Shown here: positions 32,990 through 45,251 of the stretch, piece by piece
Position numbering within the stretch: position 1 is the first letter of the stretch
Layout of the letters: every line of letters begins with the position of its first letter
DNA from: Collybiopsis luxurians FD-317 M1
Lineage: Eukaryota; Basidiomycota; Agaricomycetes; Agaricales; Omphalotaceae
Direction of reading: 5' to 3'
DNA length: 64,000 bases
NCBI GenBank assembly: GCA_000827265.1
Contig: KN834847.1
Location: 126,949 to 190,948, forward strand
Notes under the pieces: generated by a model
What the model saw: only the letters and a program-made list of their open reading frames with translations
Database searches by the model: none
What the model was told of the DNA's origin: nothing
Translations under genes and position numbers: made by a program

Positions 32990-34204
32990 TTACTTGTGGT
33001 ACTGTTTGCCTTTACCCCTTTCTGCACCTTGGCTCTGATTTTTATGTTTGCCTCTAGGCTCCTGACTGTTGGAAATCCCCACAGCTTCTAGAATCTTCTC
33101 AAAGTTATCATTTCCTTGATTTGTCTTCCTCTTCTTATTCTTGAGATTATAAATAAACTCCAGATTGTCTCAAGAATCATCTGAATCCTTCTCTAGCTAA
33201 TGTTTCCCTGGGGCAAGACCAGGGCCATGATACTTGGTTGTATGTGTAGGATTCAAGTGCAGAGAATAAGGATGAGATGGAGACTGCCTATATGGTCCCA
33301 CATTAAAAACACCTCCCCATCTTGAGCTACCTGTGAGTAATATAATACTGCAGTGCATGAGATGTGTTGCAGTATTCCAGGACAGGAAAGGATTGTGCAT
33401 CCAACCCCTTTCTGATACTGAAGAGCCTTGGTTTTTGGCCATACTAATCTTTCACAAGAACACTTTAAAACACCTAAACATTTCTGCTTCTCAACAATAG
33501 AATCTTTGAAAGCAGCACTACCAACAGAAACCCAAACCCATTTGTTCTGCTTGAAGGTTTTTTCANNNNNNNNNNNNNNNNNNNNNNNNNNNNNNNNNNN
33601 NNNNNNNNNNNNNNNNNNNNNNNNNNNNNNNNNNNNNNNNNNNNNNNNNNNNNNNNNNNNNNNNNNNNNNNNNNNNNNNNNNNNNNNNNNNNNNNNNNNN
33701 NNNNNNNNNNNNNNNNNNNNNNNTCTCCTTTCTGCAATTCCCTGTGCTGATCACCATTTGGCCAGTCAAGAGAATCATCATTTGTAGCTGAAAAGTCAGC
33801 TGTTAAGATATCAATATTCTAATAGGCTGGAAGGTTTACTTACTTTGGTCACCCTGCATGGTTGCATTTGCTGCTGGGGTCTGAAAATAAAATGGGTGAG
33901 AAGAGCTTGGAATTTGGAAGGGCTCATTTATTATCTGAGCTGAATTGGCATGAATAGCACTGGAAGGATCACTCAGACCCATTTGAGAAGGCCTGCTCAT
34001 AAGGGGATAGTAAGGCATAGGACTAAAACTGGTAGTAACACCTAGGGGAACAGTATATGGGACTGCATATTGAGGAGCATAACCTGGGATTCCTGATGTT
34101 TGGGCCCCATAGAGCTGAGTTTGATTAGTCTGAAGAAGCTGACCCTGGGTGTGAGGAGAAGCAAATGGGATTGGATACTGATGATGGAAAGCAGGCTGTT
34201 GCAT
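32990..34204 (-). pseudogene. Proline/glutamine-rich protein, interrupted by the assembly gap
   Basis: From about 34204 downward: a Pro/Gln/Ser/Tyr-rich low-complexity region (QQPAFHHQYPIPFASPHT, then GYAPQYAVPYTVPLG), the unknown bases 33566-33723, a stretch ending HTTKYHGPGLAPGKH (33442-33197) and a basic tail NLEFIYNLKNKKRKTNQGND to KGKQYHK (33180-32993). The tail is preceded by TGA at 33179-33181 in otherwise good frame. More Gln/Pro/Ser-rich coding-like sequence lies upstream at 34640-34870 and may be the 5' exon. Composition suggests a disordered nuclear protein; no domain is recognised. Confidence 0.45.
33566..33723. other. Assembly gap (158 N)
   Basis: Run of N within the Pro/Gln-rich gene; the true length and content are unknown, and anything spanning it cannot be annotated. 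Confidence 1.
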
Positions 34205-35295
34205 TTGGGACTGAGGCCCAGGAGCTGAACCACCTTAGTTTTTACCAAATTTGACTTGCCAAATTACCTACCTGAGAGAACTGGATAGTCAGTGTTGTGC
34301 TCCCTGCACTCCTGCACATGAAGCATGACAAGTTCACCATTTCAGTGAACTTGGATTATTATTATTCCATAGTTATTTCATGGTTGATGGAATGTCAATC
34401 ATTATTTACCAATATGGATATTTGCTTACTTATTTTAGATACTCATTCAGCTACACCTCAACTGTCCTTTGCAGTTGAGTTTTATTTGGACACTCAGCTC
34501 CTGAGTGTTTGAATACTTATTCCAGTACTCTGTATTTAACTGAGGATTTTTACATTAGAAAATAATCCCTTTTACTTCCCCCATTTTCTCTCTCTCTAAC
34601 CTCGGAATGCCTCATCACACTCTCACTAACTCTGGTTCTATCCCTCTGAACTGTGAGTAATTTCAATACCAGACCATGGTAACTGAAGTGAGATTCCAGC
34701 AGGGACAGTACATCCAATGCTACTTGGCATATGAGAGGAAGGATTAGCCATCAGCTGAGTACTATCCACTGGAACTGCAACATTCTGGGGGTTATTGTTC
34801 TGTTTGCACCAATGAAAAAAGCTAAGAAGCCAATTTAGCATCTTTGAATGCAAGAGGGAGAAAAGACAGACCATAAGATCATTGCATTTATATTCTATTT
34901 AGCTTTCAGATGCCCACCACAATATGGCATTAGAATTCAAGCTCTGACACATTTTCAGACCATGGCAGCAATATATATGATGTGGTACTGCTTTTTGACT
35001 GCTTTTCCCAATATTGTTCACACAAGAATGATGAACAATGAGCTCGAAGATACTTAGATTGATTATTTAGCCTTAATGTCTCTCAAAGTAAGCACAAGTA
35101 AAAAAGTAAATAAAGTTACTTAAGTTACTTTTGTATGGCGAAGTTAGTGGAGTTTGAAATTTTCAAGTTACTTTGTCAACACCCATCCAAATCTACCCTT
35201 GTAAAGTTGAGATTGTAATTCTGAGTTTGAGAAGAGGGGTGTCAGGCAATAGGTGGGTTCCGATGACAGAGACAAAAGATACAGAGTGATTCAAT

Positions 35296-35360
35296 AGATA
35301 ATGATAATAGATAATAGATTGTTAGGTAATAGATAATGGGTAGATAATAGATAATGGGCC
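35296..35360. repeat. AT-rich microsatellite (GATAATA)n
   Basis: About eight imperfect copies of AGATAAT(A/G) between 35296 and 35360. Confidence 0.85.
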
Positions 35361-37250
35361 GGCCATGGACAGGGATCACTGAAATTTTTTTAAATGCCGG
35401 TAGCCGATGATCCAATGTTCACTTGAGAGGCAACTAGCTCTCAATTGCAGTACTACTTACTACATTACTATCTTTTATTGGATCTAAATGGTGTATTACA
35501 GTTGAGCGCTTATTCTGGATCATTCAATGTGAAGGCACTGCATTTAGTGATATTTCTTCATATCTAACTGGAAATAGAAATTTGAATACAGGATTGGCTG
35601 TGTTGAATGCAATAAATACTAGCTGAAATAGTTTAGATGCAAAATACATATTTAGACCAATTCAAAATTTCCTGCCTTGGATCAGGCACAGAATTGCCAG
35701 AGCAGAAACTCGGCATTTCATTCCATACACTCATAACCATCACCTTGCTTGCAAGGTCTATTCCACACCAGTAAATTACATTTTGATAGGATCATTTCTC
35801 ACATATTCAATCATGTTTTTGGTTCAAAAGTAAATAGACACTCGGCCCAATATTTTAGCGCTTAATATTAATCAAACTGTCTTCACTTCCTTCATCATCA
35901 TCATAGACATCCGCTTAATTCTTCTTTCTTCTTCATATGCACCAAGAAACTGAGGAGCAAAAGGACTGACATAGAGAGTGAAACTGAGGCTATTGGGAAA
36001 GGAATAAAGCAGAGTAAGTTTGTCAACAATGTTATGTGCTCAACCTGGATCACCTAAAAGATTGTTCTGAAAGTCCCATGAAATGGGCAGGAATTTTAGA
36101 ACAGAAGAAGATTTCAGAGAGGAACAGGAGGTAAGTAATACCACTCTTACACATCTTTATCCAGCTGAACATTGTACTTAGAGCAAGAAAGAAGGCTGAA
36201 CACTTGCAATCTGAAGCCAGTGGCAGCGGTCCAGGTCAGAAATGATATTTTATGAAGAAGAGCATCTTTGGTCATCATTTCTAATCAGCACCAACAATTG
36301 ATCTGGTCAGCAACATTGCCAGAAAGCAGATACATCTATCAGCTGCCCTTCAAAAATGGCCTAATGGTTGGGTAACACCCTTACTGATGCTTGTGCGAAG
36401 CTTCAATGGTCAAAACATCAACATTCTTGATAGAGTGAGTGTAAACTGTCTGAAGTTTTCCTACCAGGTTAAACAATTGATTTCATTAGGATGCACACTG
36501 TGTGAACTGGATGGCTGACCCCCAGAATGTGACACAATCTCAAGATTCCCTTGTTCAATATTTTGAGGAAGAGCTAAGACCAAACAAGAACAGCAGTTAG
36601 TCAGGTATTGGTTTGATTTGCAAAGCCACAGCTCAAATAGCAAATGGAGTCCCCATTCCCCAACTGCTGCAACTAGGTCCGCTGGGGCAAAACAGTAACT
36701 TTGCAGTGGATGAAGGGGTTTTGAGGGGCTCTATAGGTGTTAAGATATGCAGCAAAAGGGAGGCTCTCTGTAGAAAGCCCTGAGGAATGCATCTGTACCC
36801 AATTAACTGCAGCAGACCCCATAATTTGAGATTCTATGCTGCAGCCCTCAAATTCAGTAGCATAAACCCCATAGAATTGTATATAATCAAAATTTATGAA
36901 ATAAAAGGCTTACATACCGCTGAAATCAAAGGAAAGTTTGCAGCCAGTTGCCTGGAGTGATACAGGTTGGAGGAAGATAATCAATGAACATGCATGCATG
37001 TGCTCATCAGGCACAAGTCATGCTCACTTGTAGCTGTTTGTTCTGCTGATTACCTCAGTTGCATGCACGCATCTGTCTGCATGCCCATGTGCTTAATCAC
37101 ATGGCAGGCACTGCAACAAAAATTGCAATGTCATTTTTGTCCACTTTTCCACAGCATAAACCAGTCCCAACAAGTTGTCATCCACTGCCAACACCTTCTT
37201 CTTCTATTCAAGGAGCCATCAATCACGAATAATCTGTTGCTTGGTGCTCA
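35361..37250. other. Long AT-rich stretch without a supported gene
   Basis: Only remnants: on the minus strand at 36110-35880 a coding-like stretch contains LKFLPISWDFQNNLLGDPG and SFTLYVSPFAPQFLGAYEE separated by a plausible GTTGAG...AATAG intron, but phase does not hold. Nothing else is recognisable on either strand. Confidence 0.45.
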
Positions 37251-37289
37251 TCAATGGAACCATCTCCAGTGTGCAAGCAAGGTTTTTCC

Positions 37290-37496
37290 CACATGAGTGG
37301 AGCCTTTATCTGTATATGGGATGCAGTAACTGGAAATAAGATCAAGCAAATGGATGGTTATACAGCAAAGGTGTATTCAGTTGGCTTATCACCAACTGGA
37401 TTCAGAGTTGTGTCAGGATCAGCTGATAACACTGTCTGCATATGGGATACAGTAACTGGCAGACAGCTCAAACACTCTAGATCTGTGTCTCAGTAA
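37290..37496 (+). pseudogene. WD40-repeat fragment (about one and a half blades)
   Basis: The sequence encodes AFICIWDAVTGNKIKQMDGY, then VVSGSADNTVCIWDTVTGRQ, and then stops. The WDAVTG...KQMDGY linker is nearly the same as in the WD40 pseudogene at 13.5-16 kb, so both come from the same repeat family. There is no start, no NACHT domain and no further blade; it is an isolated fragment on the opposite strand, dropped into repeat-rich DNA. Confidence 0.88.
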
Positions 37497-37499
37497 CCA

Positions 37500-37700
37500 T
37501 TGAGCCCCAGACACAGATATAGTACACAATATACCAAAGCTCTCCAACAGAAGAGTTGTGCATTTTGATCAATCATTCAAACTGTCTATGTACAATGGCT
37601 GAAGGACTGTGTACCTGTACAGGTCTTGGTAACTGAGAAGTATGTACAATTTTGTACTGTAACCAGAACACAAGTACAATTGTGTACTTTCCATGAGATA
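37500..37700. repeat. TGTACAATTGTG-family repeats
   Basis: Clustered short motifs: TACACAATATACC, TGTACAATGGCTG, TGTACAATTTTGTAC, GTACAATTGTGTACTTTCC. They directly follow the WD40 fragment. Confidence 0.6.
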
Positions 37701-38199
37701 ACTAATGCACTCATTCTACTGAATATAGATCACTGCACCCTTCCCTTTATGTATAGCCCACCTTGATGTATAGGCTGCCCTTGGGAAGATTGCATCTACA
37801 GAAAGATTCCTTGATCATTCATGATCGTCGATTGTACAGGCTCTGCTTCTTGTCCCTGATGAGCCTTCTTTCCTATATGGTAAACTGGCAGCTTCTTAAA
37901 TTCTACCATATTGGGAATGTCAGGAAAGCAATAGGTCACTTTTTGTGGGCTCGGCATGTATGTACCACCTATTTATGAACAACAAGCCTCCATTACATCA
38001 ACAAGATCAGCATTCTCAGCCTTTTATCAAAGTCTGACTGCTTTTGATGATAGGCAGCTTGTGTGTAGATCAATGCCATCAGCGCCTTATACAGGCTTTC
38101 CATCTGAAAATAATGCCTGAAAATAATGCCTGAAGAGTATATTAAGCAGGTAATGTACCAGAGAACAAGATATTGGATCCATAGACCTACCTGGTACTT

Positions 38200-39150
38200 C
38201 TTAGGGCCAGTCTCTCAATCCATCTGAGAATGATGTGGATGTGGCTTTCAACACATCAATTCTTGATTTTGGCTGCACTGGAAAATCCACTGCTTGGTGC
38301 TTCAATTTTTGTGATTCCTGAACAAAATACCTTCAGAGAATTGAACAAGATTAAGATATGAATTAAGGGCCATATAGGGCACTCTTTGGGGCCAGTCTCT
38401 CCCTCTATCTGAGGATGGCATGGATGCAGCTTGCAGCGCATCAGTTGTTGATCCTGGCTGCACTGGAAAATCCACTGCTGGATGCTTCAATCTTTGAAAT
38501 CTCTGAACAAGATAGCTTCTGAATTAAATAAGGTTAATATATGGGCTGAGGCCCCTATAGGGCACTTTTTGGGGCCAGTCTCTCCATCTATCCAAGGACA
38601 GCATGGATGCAGCTTGCAGGGCATCAGTCATTAATTCTGGCTGTGCCAGAAAATCCACTGCTGATCTTTGGAATCTGAACAATATAGCTTCTGAGAATTG
38701 AATTAGATTAAGATATGGGCTGAGGGCCCTATAGGTAGGGCACATTTGGGGGCCAGTCTCTCAATCTATCTGAGGATAGCATGGATGCAGCTTGCAGTGC
38801 ATCAGTCTTTAATTCTGGCTGCAGAGGAGATCAACTGCTGAATGGGACAGTTTTGAAATCCCTGAAGAAGATATCTTCAGAAGATTTATTAAGATTGAAA
38901 TATTGGATTCATGGCCCTGTAGAGTACTTTCTAGGGGGAGCCTGTCAGTCTATCCGAGGGCAGCATAGATGTGCCATCAGGCATTATCAGTCTGCTTGTG
39001 TGACAAATTCCACTGCTGGATGCTCCATTGTTGAAATCTCTGAACAATTACCTTCAGAGTTAATTAAAGTAAGATATTGGATTCATGACCCTATGGTGTG
39101 CTTTGTAGGGCAAGTCTCCAACTTATCTGAGGACGGCATGATGTAGCCAT
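38200..39150. repeat. Satellite array, about six copies of a ~180-bp unit
   Basis: The GGCCAGTCTCTC anchor recurs at about 38206, 38390, 38574, 38751, then diverged at about 38940 and 39110, giving intervals of 184, 184, 177, 189 and 170 bp. Each unit carries in order TATCTGAGGA, GGATGCAGCTTGCAG, GCATCAGT, CTGGCTGCACTGGAAAATCCACT with GCTGGATGCTTCAAT, TCTGAACAA, TTAAGATAT and GGGCCCTATAGGGCAC. Copies 2-4 are the most alike. On the minus strand units 2-4 share the peptide frame DALQAASM...DR.RDWPQ.VPY, but unit lengths are not multiples of three, so continuous coding is unlikely. Confidence 0.93.
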
Positions 39151-40065
39151 TGGCCTGTCGCTTTTTGATATTACCTCTGTAAGTAATCCAATGAAAGTAG
39201 ATTTTCAGAAATAGCTTTCCAGCTAGATATTTAACCACATGTCAATGCTGATTTACCATTGATTCCACTATGCCAATTACAACATGTTTCATGAAAGGCC
39301 TGCATGGGCATGGGTCACTAGCTTTTTGCACTGGAACTTTGCTTGAATCATAGCTTAGTGCTTGAATGCCAAAAAAAAATACCTTTGTTCTTATTGTGCA
39401 ATTCTCTTTCCCTGGGTCAAGTGTAACCCAGGTACCATACTTAGTCTACAAATTTTTTGTACAATACTGGTGTCGTCAGATGGTGTAAGTGATATTTTGG
39501 ACTAGCCAACTTTGCGAGGACTTATAATCATGTCACTATACCTCACTAACTTACAATCCCAACATTGCAAAGAGCTCATAACTGTGACCTTGCATTGCAC
39601 AAAAGGCCGTGCATTTTACGTCCCTCATTAATCATACTGAACAGTTTGTACTGGTGCAGGTTCTCAATACAGTATCTAATTCACCAGTGAATCAGTGTAC
39701 AATTGTGCACTCTGCACCGTGTACAATTGTACAATTCTATGCAGTCATGTACAACTGTACATTCTGCACAATTTCTGACTATGAATGTTCTAGATAAATT
39801 GGTGTACACTTGTGCACTGTATATCCTTCATCAAATTATTTCTCTAAGTAGTGCAGTACAAAGTTATTCAGTGAAGTATATGAGAAGTTGACAAAGTTGA
39901 CAAAGTAAGAGGATTGCACTCGATAGTGTAGGTTAGCATCTTTACTTGAAGTAACAAGGCAGTAAATCAATACGACTACGAAGCACAGTACATAAGACAT
40001 TTATTCCAAGAAAACTGGTTTCAAGATCCCTACATCCCCTGGGCTTTTTCAGTGAGTTTGACTTT
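39151..40065. other. Spacer with TGTACAATTGTG repeats at 39.69-39.82 kb
   Basis: No gene. Between 39690 and 39820 the motifs GTGTACAATTGTGCACTCTG, GTGTACAATTGTACAATTC, TGTACAACTGTACATTCTGC and GTGTACACTTGTGCACTG follow one another, clearly the same family as at 20.4, 31.3 and 37.6 kb. Confidence 0.65.
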
Positions 40066-42216
40066 TTAACCAGCCCTACTGATTATAGTAAGTCTGATGC
40101 CCTGTTCCTGATCATTATTGTTTGCCATTTTTACCCCTGCTGCTCTTGTACTCCCTCCCCTTTTACCTTTCCTTTTTTTTTCACCTTCTGCTGCACTCTT
40201 ATCAATATCCTCAGGTCCCCGACACCTTTTCTGATTGCTTTTGGTGGTTTGAATGGTGGTAGTGGTGCCTACAGAGGAATTCAAATCCAACTGCAGGTGC
40301 AATGCATTGCTGATGGCAGAGTATACAGAACTGGGAATATAGTTGGGCAGTAATGTTGTAGATGAGTCTGCAGTTGGATTGTATTGAGTGCTGGTTATGC
40401 CAATGTCATGCAAGTCAAAGAGCAAACTGAGGTTGAAGTCATTTGTCTGCGACATAGTGCTGGGAGCTCCGGATAGTAAGGTTTCCAAGGAAGGCATATC
40501 AGACATGTCACCAAACTGAGTAAAAGGGTCTCCTGAAAAGATCTCCATATCAGCATTCGATTGGGTCATATTGAATGAAGCGGGGAGTGAGTTGAATTGA
40601 GACACCCAAGGTCTGAAAGTTTCTTGAAAGAAGTCTCTTTCTGCCATGCTAAGTTCATATGAAGGGTTATTGCTAAAGACCCTGAGATCAGTGCCATTAG
40701 AGTTGTTCAGTGAAGGTATAGGCAGATGCTCAAATGGATTCAACATGCTCTGAGATGAGTGTTGCTGTGAGATCATATTTCTGAATCTTTGAAGGTCAAG
40801 TGCAACAGGTGCCGATCCACTGTTGGCAAAAAATCCTTGCTCTGGAGCACTGCTGTACAGGAAAGATCCAGGATCACCTCTGCTAGGAGAACTATTGCTG
40901 GGTTGCAATTTGGGGCTTGGAAGAGGATCACTGGCATCACTTGAGTGTGTATGGTCATCATTCTCTGCACTGTTGGTGGGGTTCAATGTCACATCTGGAT
41001 CAGACTCTTTAGTATTCATCAAGCTGGTGCCCTCCTTCACTGAGTCAATACTGTCGACAGCTGAGTCAATACTACTGTCAGAGGCTCTGTCACCTTTGCT
41101 TGGTTTCTCTTTGCTCAATTTCTCTGTCAAGTCTATGCCATCGCTACTGTTGCTATTAGATTCATTCAGAAGAGACTCTACTGCATGTTCAGGTCTGTGT
41201 CTACCAATGCCCAAGATATAACTCACCTAATATTTTTTCTGAAAACTCTACAAAAGGGTGAACAATCTGCTCCATATATTCTGGAAATGCATCCCAAAAC
41301 AGGACTCCAGCTTTGTTCCTGCCCATCTAGATTCTGGGACCATGTTAGCACTAAGAAGAAACTGAGATATAAGTGTTTACCCCCAAGCATGTATGATTCT
41401 GTCACACTGATCTCTTTTAGCCACCACAGTCATGATGGCAAGACCACCAAGCGATGCCATACACTTCTGAAACCTGCAGAATGTTTCTGTAAAATCAAGG
41501 AGAAATCTGGATTTCAAAGGTAGTTAGAAAATTAGATACAGAAGGGATCAGGTCCTTACTTTTCCCTTTCTTCTCCAGCTAAAGGTTTGACTTTTGGATC
41601 ACCATCTTCATCAAACTCCACTTCAGGTTCTGCTTTGCAGGCCTTAGTCTCTTTGTCTTGCATCCGCTGAATCTCAAGTTTGGTGTCTTCATTGGCCTTA
41701 CTGTAAAGCTCTGTTCATGCCTCATTGTGTGCTTTCATTCAAAGGCCAGCGTTAACTTCCTGACCCTTGCTTTTGTACTGCTTGAGCTTGACTTTTTGTA
41801 GTGTGCTTATAGCATCGGAAGCAAAAAAATGTTCAAAAATTTCCTGATTGTTCTGGATGTGACCTTTTTTCATGCCATTGAGCATAATTGTTGAGGTTTT
41901 GACCCTAGATGGCTTTGTTCAGTTGTAGAACCAATTTTTGATTTGCTAGAGGCCATGATATATCGTTGTCCAGTGAGGAGGATATAAGAAGACATACCAG
42001 GCATCTCTTCTCCAAGTTTTTGGCTGCTTTATCATGAACATCCCAGTCTGAGCTATCAGCCCCTTCGATTGGCCAGTGCTTCAGAAATTCGGCGAATGTC
42101 TTTCATTTGAAATCTGCCAAAGCCAAGGTTTTTTTGTCCTCCTGTGCCTTCTGGAAATTGGGATATCAATCCTGCAAAAACTGCTTTTGCTCTTCTGTGG
42201 TCCATTCCTTACCCAT
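40066..42216 (-). pseudogene. Lineage-specific, transposon-neighbourhood protein with 386-codon acidic/Ser-rich C-terminal part
   Basis: From ATG 42216: MGKEWTTEEQKQFLQ, then after an intron YPNFQKAQEDKKTLALADF, FAEFLKHWPIEGADSSDWD, then KPSRVKTSTIMLNGMKKG and a charged helical region ending near 41560. A segment KCMASLGGLAIMTVVAKRDQ follows, and finally a 386-codon open frame to TAA at 40066 that is Ser/Asn/Asp-rich and ends in a Lys/Arg tract (KKRKGKRGG) resembling a nuclear signal. The EWTT...FL..P.....A and F..WP pattern belongs to uncharacterised proteins abundant in agaric genomes. In-frame TGA codons at 41715, 41739, 41919 and 42103 interrupt the N-terminal half, one where the family usually has tryptophan, so the gene is decayed although its last exon is clean. 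Confidence 0.6.
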
Positions 42217-43054
42217 GACAATATCTGGCTAGGCAGAGGAGCAAAGGGTTGAGGTGGTACATGGGGGAAATGGGTTCAATATATATATATGACCTGGAAA
42301 GAATTTATTGCAATGATGCAAGTTCAGTCATCTGAAAAAGGATTTCATGCCTCTGTTTAAGCTTCAAAGCCTTAAACTTAGGTGTGCAAGAAGCAAAATT
42401 AAGCTCTACATACCTGTATGCATGTCTGTTGCACCGTGGAAACTTCTTCAGTGAGTCAGTTTCCACAAATTGTACATCTCTTCATTTGTCCTTCTTACTG
42501 TGGCATGCTGTTATCCCAATTTGCCTTGCCTTTTAAAGTTGAAACCCAGAAACTCAAAAAAACATTACCAAATTCCTTCAACATTTGCGGGTGTTGTGAT
42601 GAATCAATTACTGGCAAATAGATTTTGAATGAGTGTGCATTTCAGTATCTTCCCGATGTTACTGTACTCGGATTGATCAACCACAACTTGTAAATTTCAG
42701 GAGGCAGTGGAGATTGAGTTTGATTGTCCTAGAATTATACAACCCTTTCTAATAGGACATACCACACCTAAATTAGATGCTTGAGCTGACAATTTTCACC
42801 TACCCAAGATCCTCCGCCAGTTTAAATTCAGTTCTGGCTTCTTCGTAATCATAAAATACTCACATTATATTGCCTCTGACTGTTACACCAAATTATACGC
42901 CAGGCTCCTAAAAACTGTGAGCCATTGCAGTATATTGAAAACATACCCACATAGTGACAATAATGAGGTTGGATGTTGAATGTTGAATGTTGAACAGCAG
43001 AGAGGGGCTTGATGGCATGATCTTCTCACATCAATCAAATAAGTTTATGAGCTC
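42217..43054. other. Intergenic, nothing recognised
   Basis: Spacer between divergent genes, with an (AT)n tract near 42277-42290 (ATATATATAT) and a GTTGAAT triplet repeat near 42970-42995. Confidence 0.5.
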
Positions 43055-43650
43055 ATGCTGAATACTGAATGCCAGACTGAGGTGATACTCAGATATTTAT
43101 TAAAGTTGGTCAAACCAGACTCTGTCCTCATTATGGAACAATTTATTGAGTCCTTGGTACACCAATATGTCCAACTCAATGCAGTTCTACCAATACCTAA
43201 CAATAGGATTAATGACAGAGATCTCTCATCATTCACACTGGATCAGATTGCTCATTTGCGCTACCAGCATGAACAGGAGAGTTTGTGCCAATTGTGCATG
43301 GTATTGATTCTTCGCTTTTCTTTTTTCCTTTAGTCTCACTGTACATTTTTTCTCAGGAATTAAATTCATGGGTTGTCAACAAATATGGAGGCATTCTGGA
43401 CCATGAAACAGTTAGCTGTGACTTACTGGGAGTACATATTGACATCGACAAACTTGTGAAACAGGAATTCATCTGCCAAGCTATTGAAGTGGCAAAAGCT
43501 GTTGTTATGCTACAAAAACAGCCTCAGCTCAGTCAGAATCATGCCCTCTCAGTTTCAAACTCTCAGAGTCACTCAGTCTCTGCCCCTGGTTCTCTGGATT
43601 CATCTCTCAGCTTGTCGCTTATGCCTGAAGCAGAGGATTTCGCAGGCTGA
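43055..43650 (+). CDS. Small hypothetical protein, 179 aa
   Basis: Two exons, 43055-43300 and 43357-43650, separated by a 56-bp intron (GTATTG...TTTCTCAG) that preserves phase; stop TGA. The protein is helical in the first two thirds (FIESLVHQYVQLNAVLPIPN, then DQIAHLRYQHEQESLCQL, then QEFICQAIEVAKAVVMLQ) and ends in a Ser/Gln-rich tail. It contains no recognised domain and no membrane segment. The neighbouring minus-strand gene starts 840 bp upstream, so the two could share a promoter region. Clean splice signals and lack of stops suggest a functional gene. Confidence 0.6.
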
Positions 43651-43849
43651 CATCTAGGAAAGCAACATTGCAGGCCCTCCCAGAGGCTCATGGATTATCT
43701 TGTTAATGGAGATGAAGGCACATTGAGAGTTGCTCAATCTACAAAGTGTGGAGTACATTGGACAAACAACAAATCTCAGCAGAGGTCTTATACAATAATT
43801 TTGCAAAACCCAATGCATAGTATTTGTGAATAGGCATATTTCTGGTATT

Positions 43850-44314
43850 AGTGGCCCCCTGTATCACTGTCTACCCCATCCGAGTCCTCCCCTGATTCAT
43901 CAATTACTTGATTATCATTTTTCCATTCATTCCAGATAGGATGTCCTTTGCACTGCTGAGGCTGAGTTGGATCACATAGTCTGAAGATTGCTCCAACATT
44001 ATCTATCCCATTAGTGCTGCTTCTGCATGAATGGTCAGATACCTTGCTCTCTTACTCAGTTGCGAAACCTCTTTTTCTGTCCACTCTCTTTTCAGCACCA
44101 CAGCTTTGAGTACAGACCAGCATTCCTCATTGCTAAAATGAAATACTGACATTTTACTGCAGTGGAGCTGATGGAAACAGATGCTCAGGGAAGAAAATGA
44201 GCGGTGGTGGTGATAAAGGGTGATGCTAGATGCATGCCAGGCCAAAACTGTACCTAGGGTGCAAAGAACATGATTGGTATGCGACTCATCTTGTTCATGC
44301 AAGTCTGAAGGCAA
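43850..44314 (-). CDS. Possible small lineage-specific gene
   Basis: The minus strand encodes VLKREWTEKEVSQLSKRARY with TIHAEAALM near 44100-44005 and, in another frame after a possible intron, GHPIWNEWKNDNQVIDESGE followed by DSDGVDSD near 43945-43860. The acidic end is typical of disordered tails. Start and splice sites are not resolved and no family is recognised. Confidence 0.35.
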
Positions 44315-45204
44315 AAATGAGAAAGGCTGAGTTTATGCTCCATCTGAAGTACTTACACTCTGACTCAACCTCTGAAAGGAGTATGACTCTGCTAGATTGC
44401 CCATTGCTTTTGGCCTTCCGTACATTGAACTCTGCATGAAATTAAATACATATGGTGATACAACTCAATTTTATTTGGGTTTAAAAATCTAATATCTAAT
44501 AATTTCTACCCTTATACTTAAAGAGAACTTAGGAACTTGGTACATTGTGCTTCAGTGCACTAAAACCCCAACTCAGTGTCAACTTGAAATGATTGTGCAG
44601 TCTCAGAATCAACAGTGATTAGGACACATGATGATTTCTATTATGAAAAGTAAAAGCAGTGGATTCTCGTGAATAAAGCATTAATATCTGATGAACTAAT
44701 GATGTTGTTGACAAAATGATGAACTTGTTGCCACATCAATATCTCATAAATGATGATGATGTATGAAAAATCAGTGTTTGATGAACTAATGATGAAGTTC
44801 CCGAGATTGTTCCATGAGTTTCCCTTGGTTTCTCGCAACTTTGATCAACTGTCCAACAGCATCATAATCATTGAACAGCTGTTTCCTGATATTCTCGAGA
44901 CATAAGATAGTTTGAATAATGATTACTGAGCATTACTTGTAGCACCTGATAATTTGAATAGTGCTTATTGAGCATTCTCACAAGTTCAGCTTGGCACATT
45001 TATTCTGCTGACTGAGCAAGAGAAACCAATTCAGTTGTTTCACACAGACATTGACCAATGGCAATATTTGGATTGTACCATTGTCTCGAGCCTGAACAGT
45101 ATAAAAGAGAGACAGAATATGCATAGAAAGACAAGCACTGGTTGCCCCAAGACTGCCCTAAGCTATCAGCTAAAGCAGTTAAGGTGCAACTGTGTGTTTC
45201 TAGA

Positions 45205-45251
45205 GAAAGATAAAGAAAGAAAGAAAGAAAGAAAGAGAAAGAAAGAAAGAA
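45205..45251. repeat. (GAAA)n microsatellite
   Basis: About ten copies of AAAG with two single-base interruptions. A GTGTGTGTGT tract lies at 45511-45522. Confidence 0.9.

Noticed and set aside
33428..33787. Open frames spanning the N run
   Set aside because: Unknown bases make an artificial open frame; no coding claim can be made across the gap.
36000..36110. In-frame TGA at 36040 as another nonsense codon
   Set aside because: A plausible GTTGAG...AATAG intron begins at this position, so the TGA may be intronic; it was left out of the tally.
38200..39150. CRISPR-like array
   Set aside because: The units are ~180 bp, diverge along their whole length and have no short identical repeats separated by unique spacers; the genome is eukaryotic.
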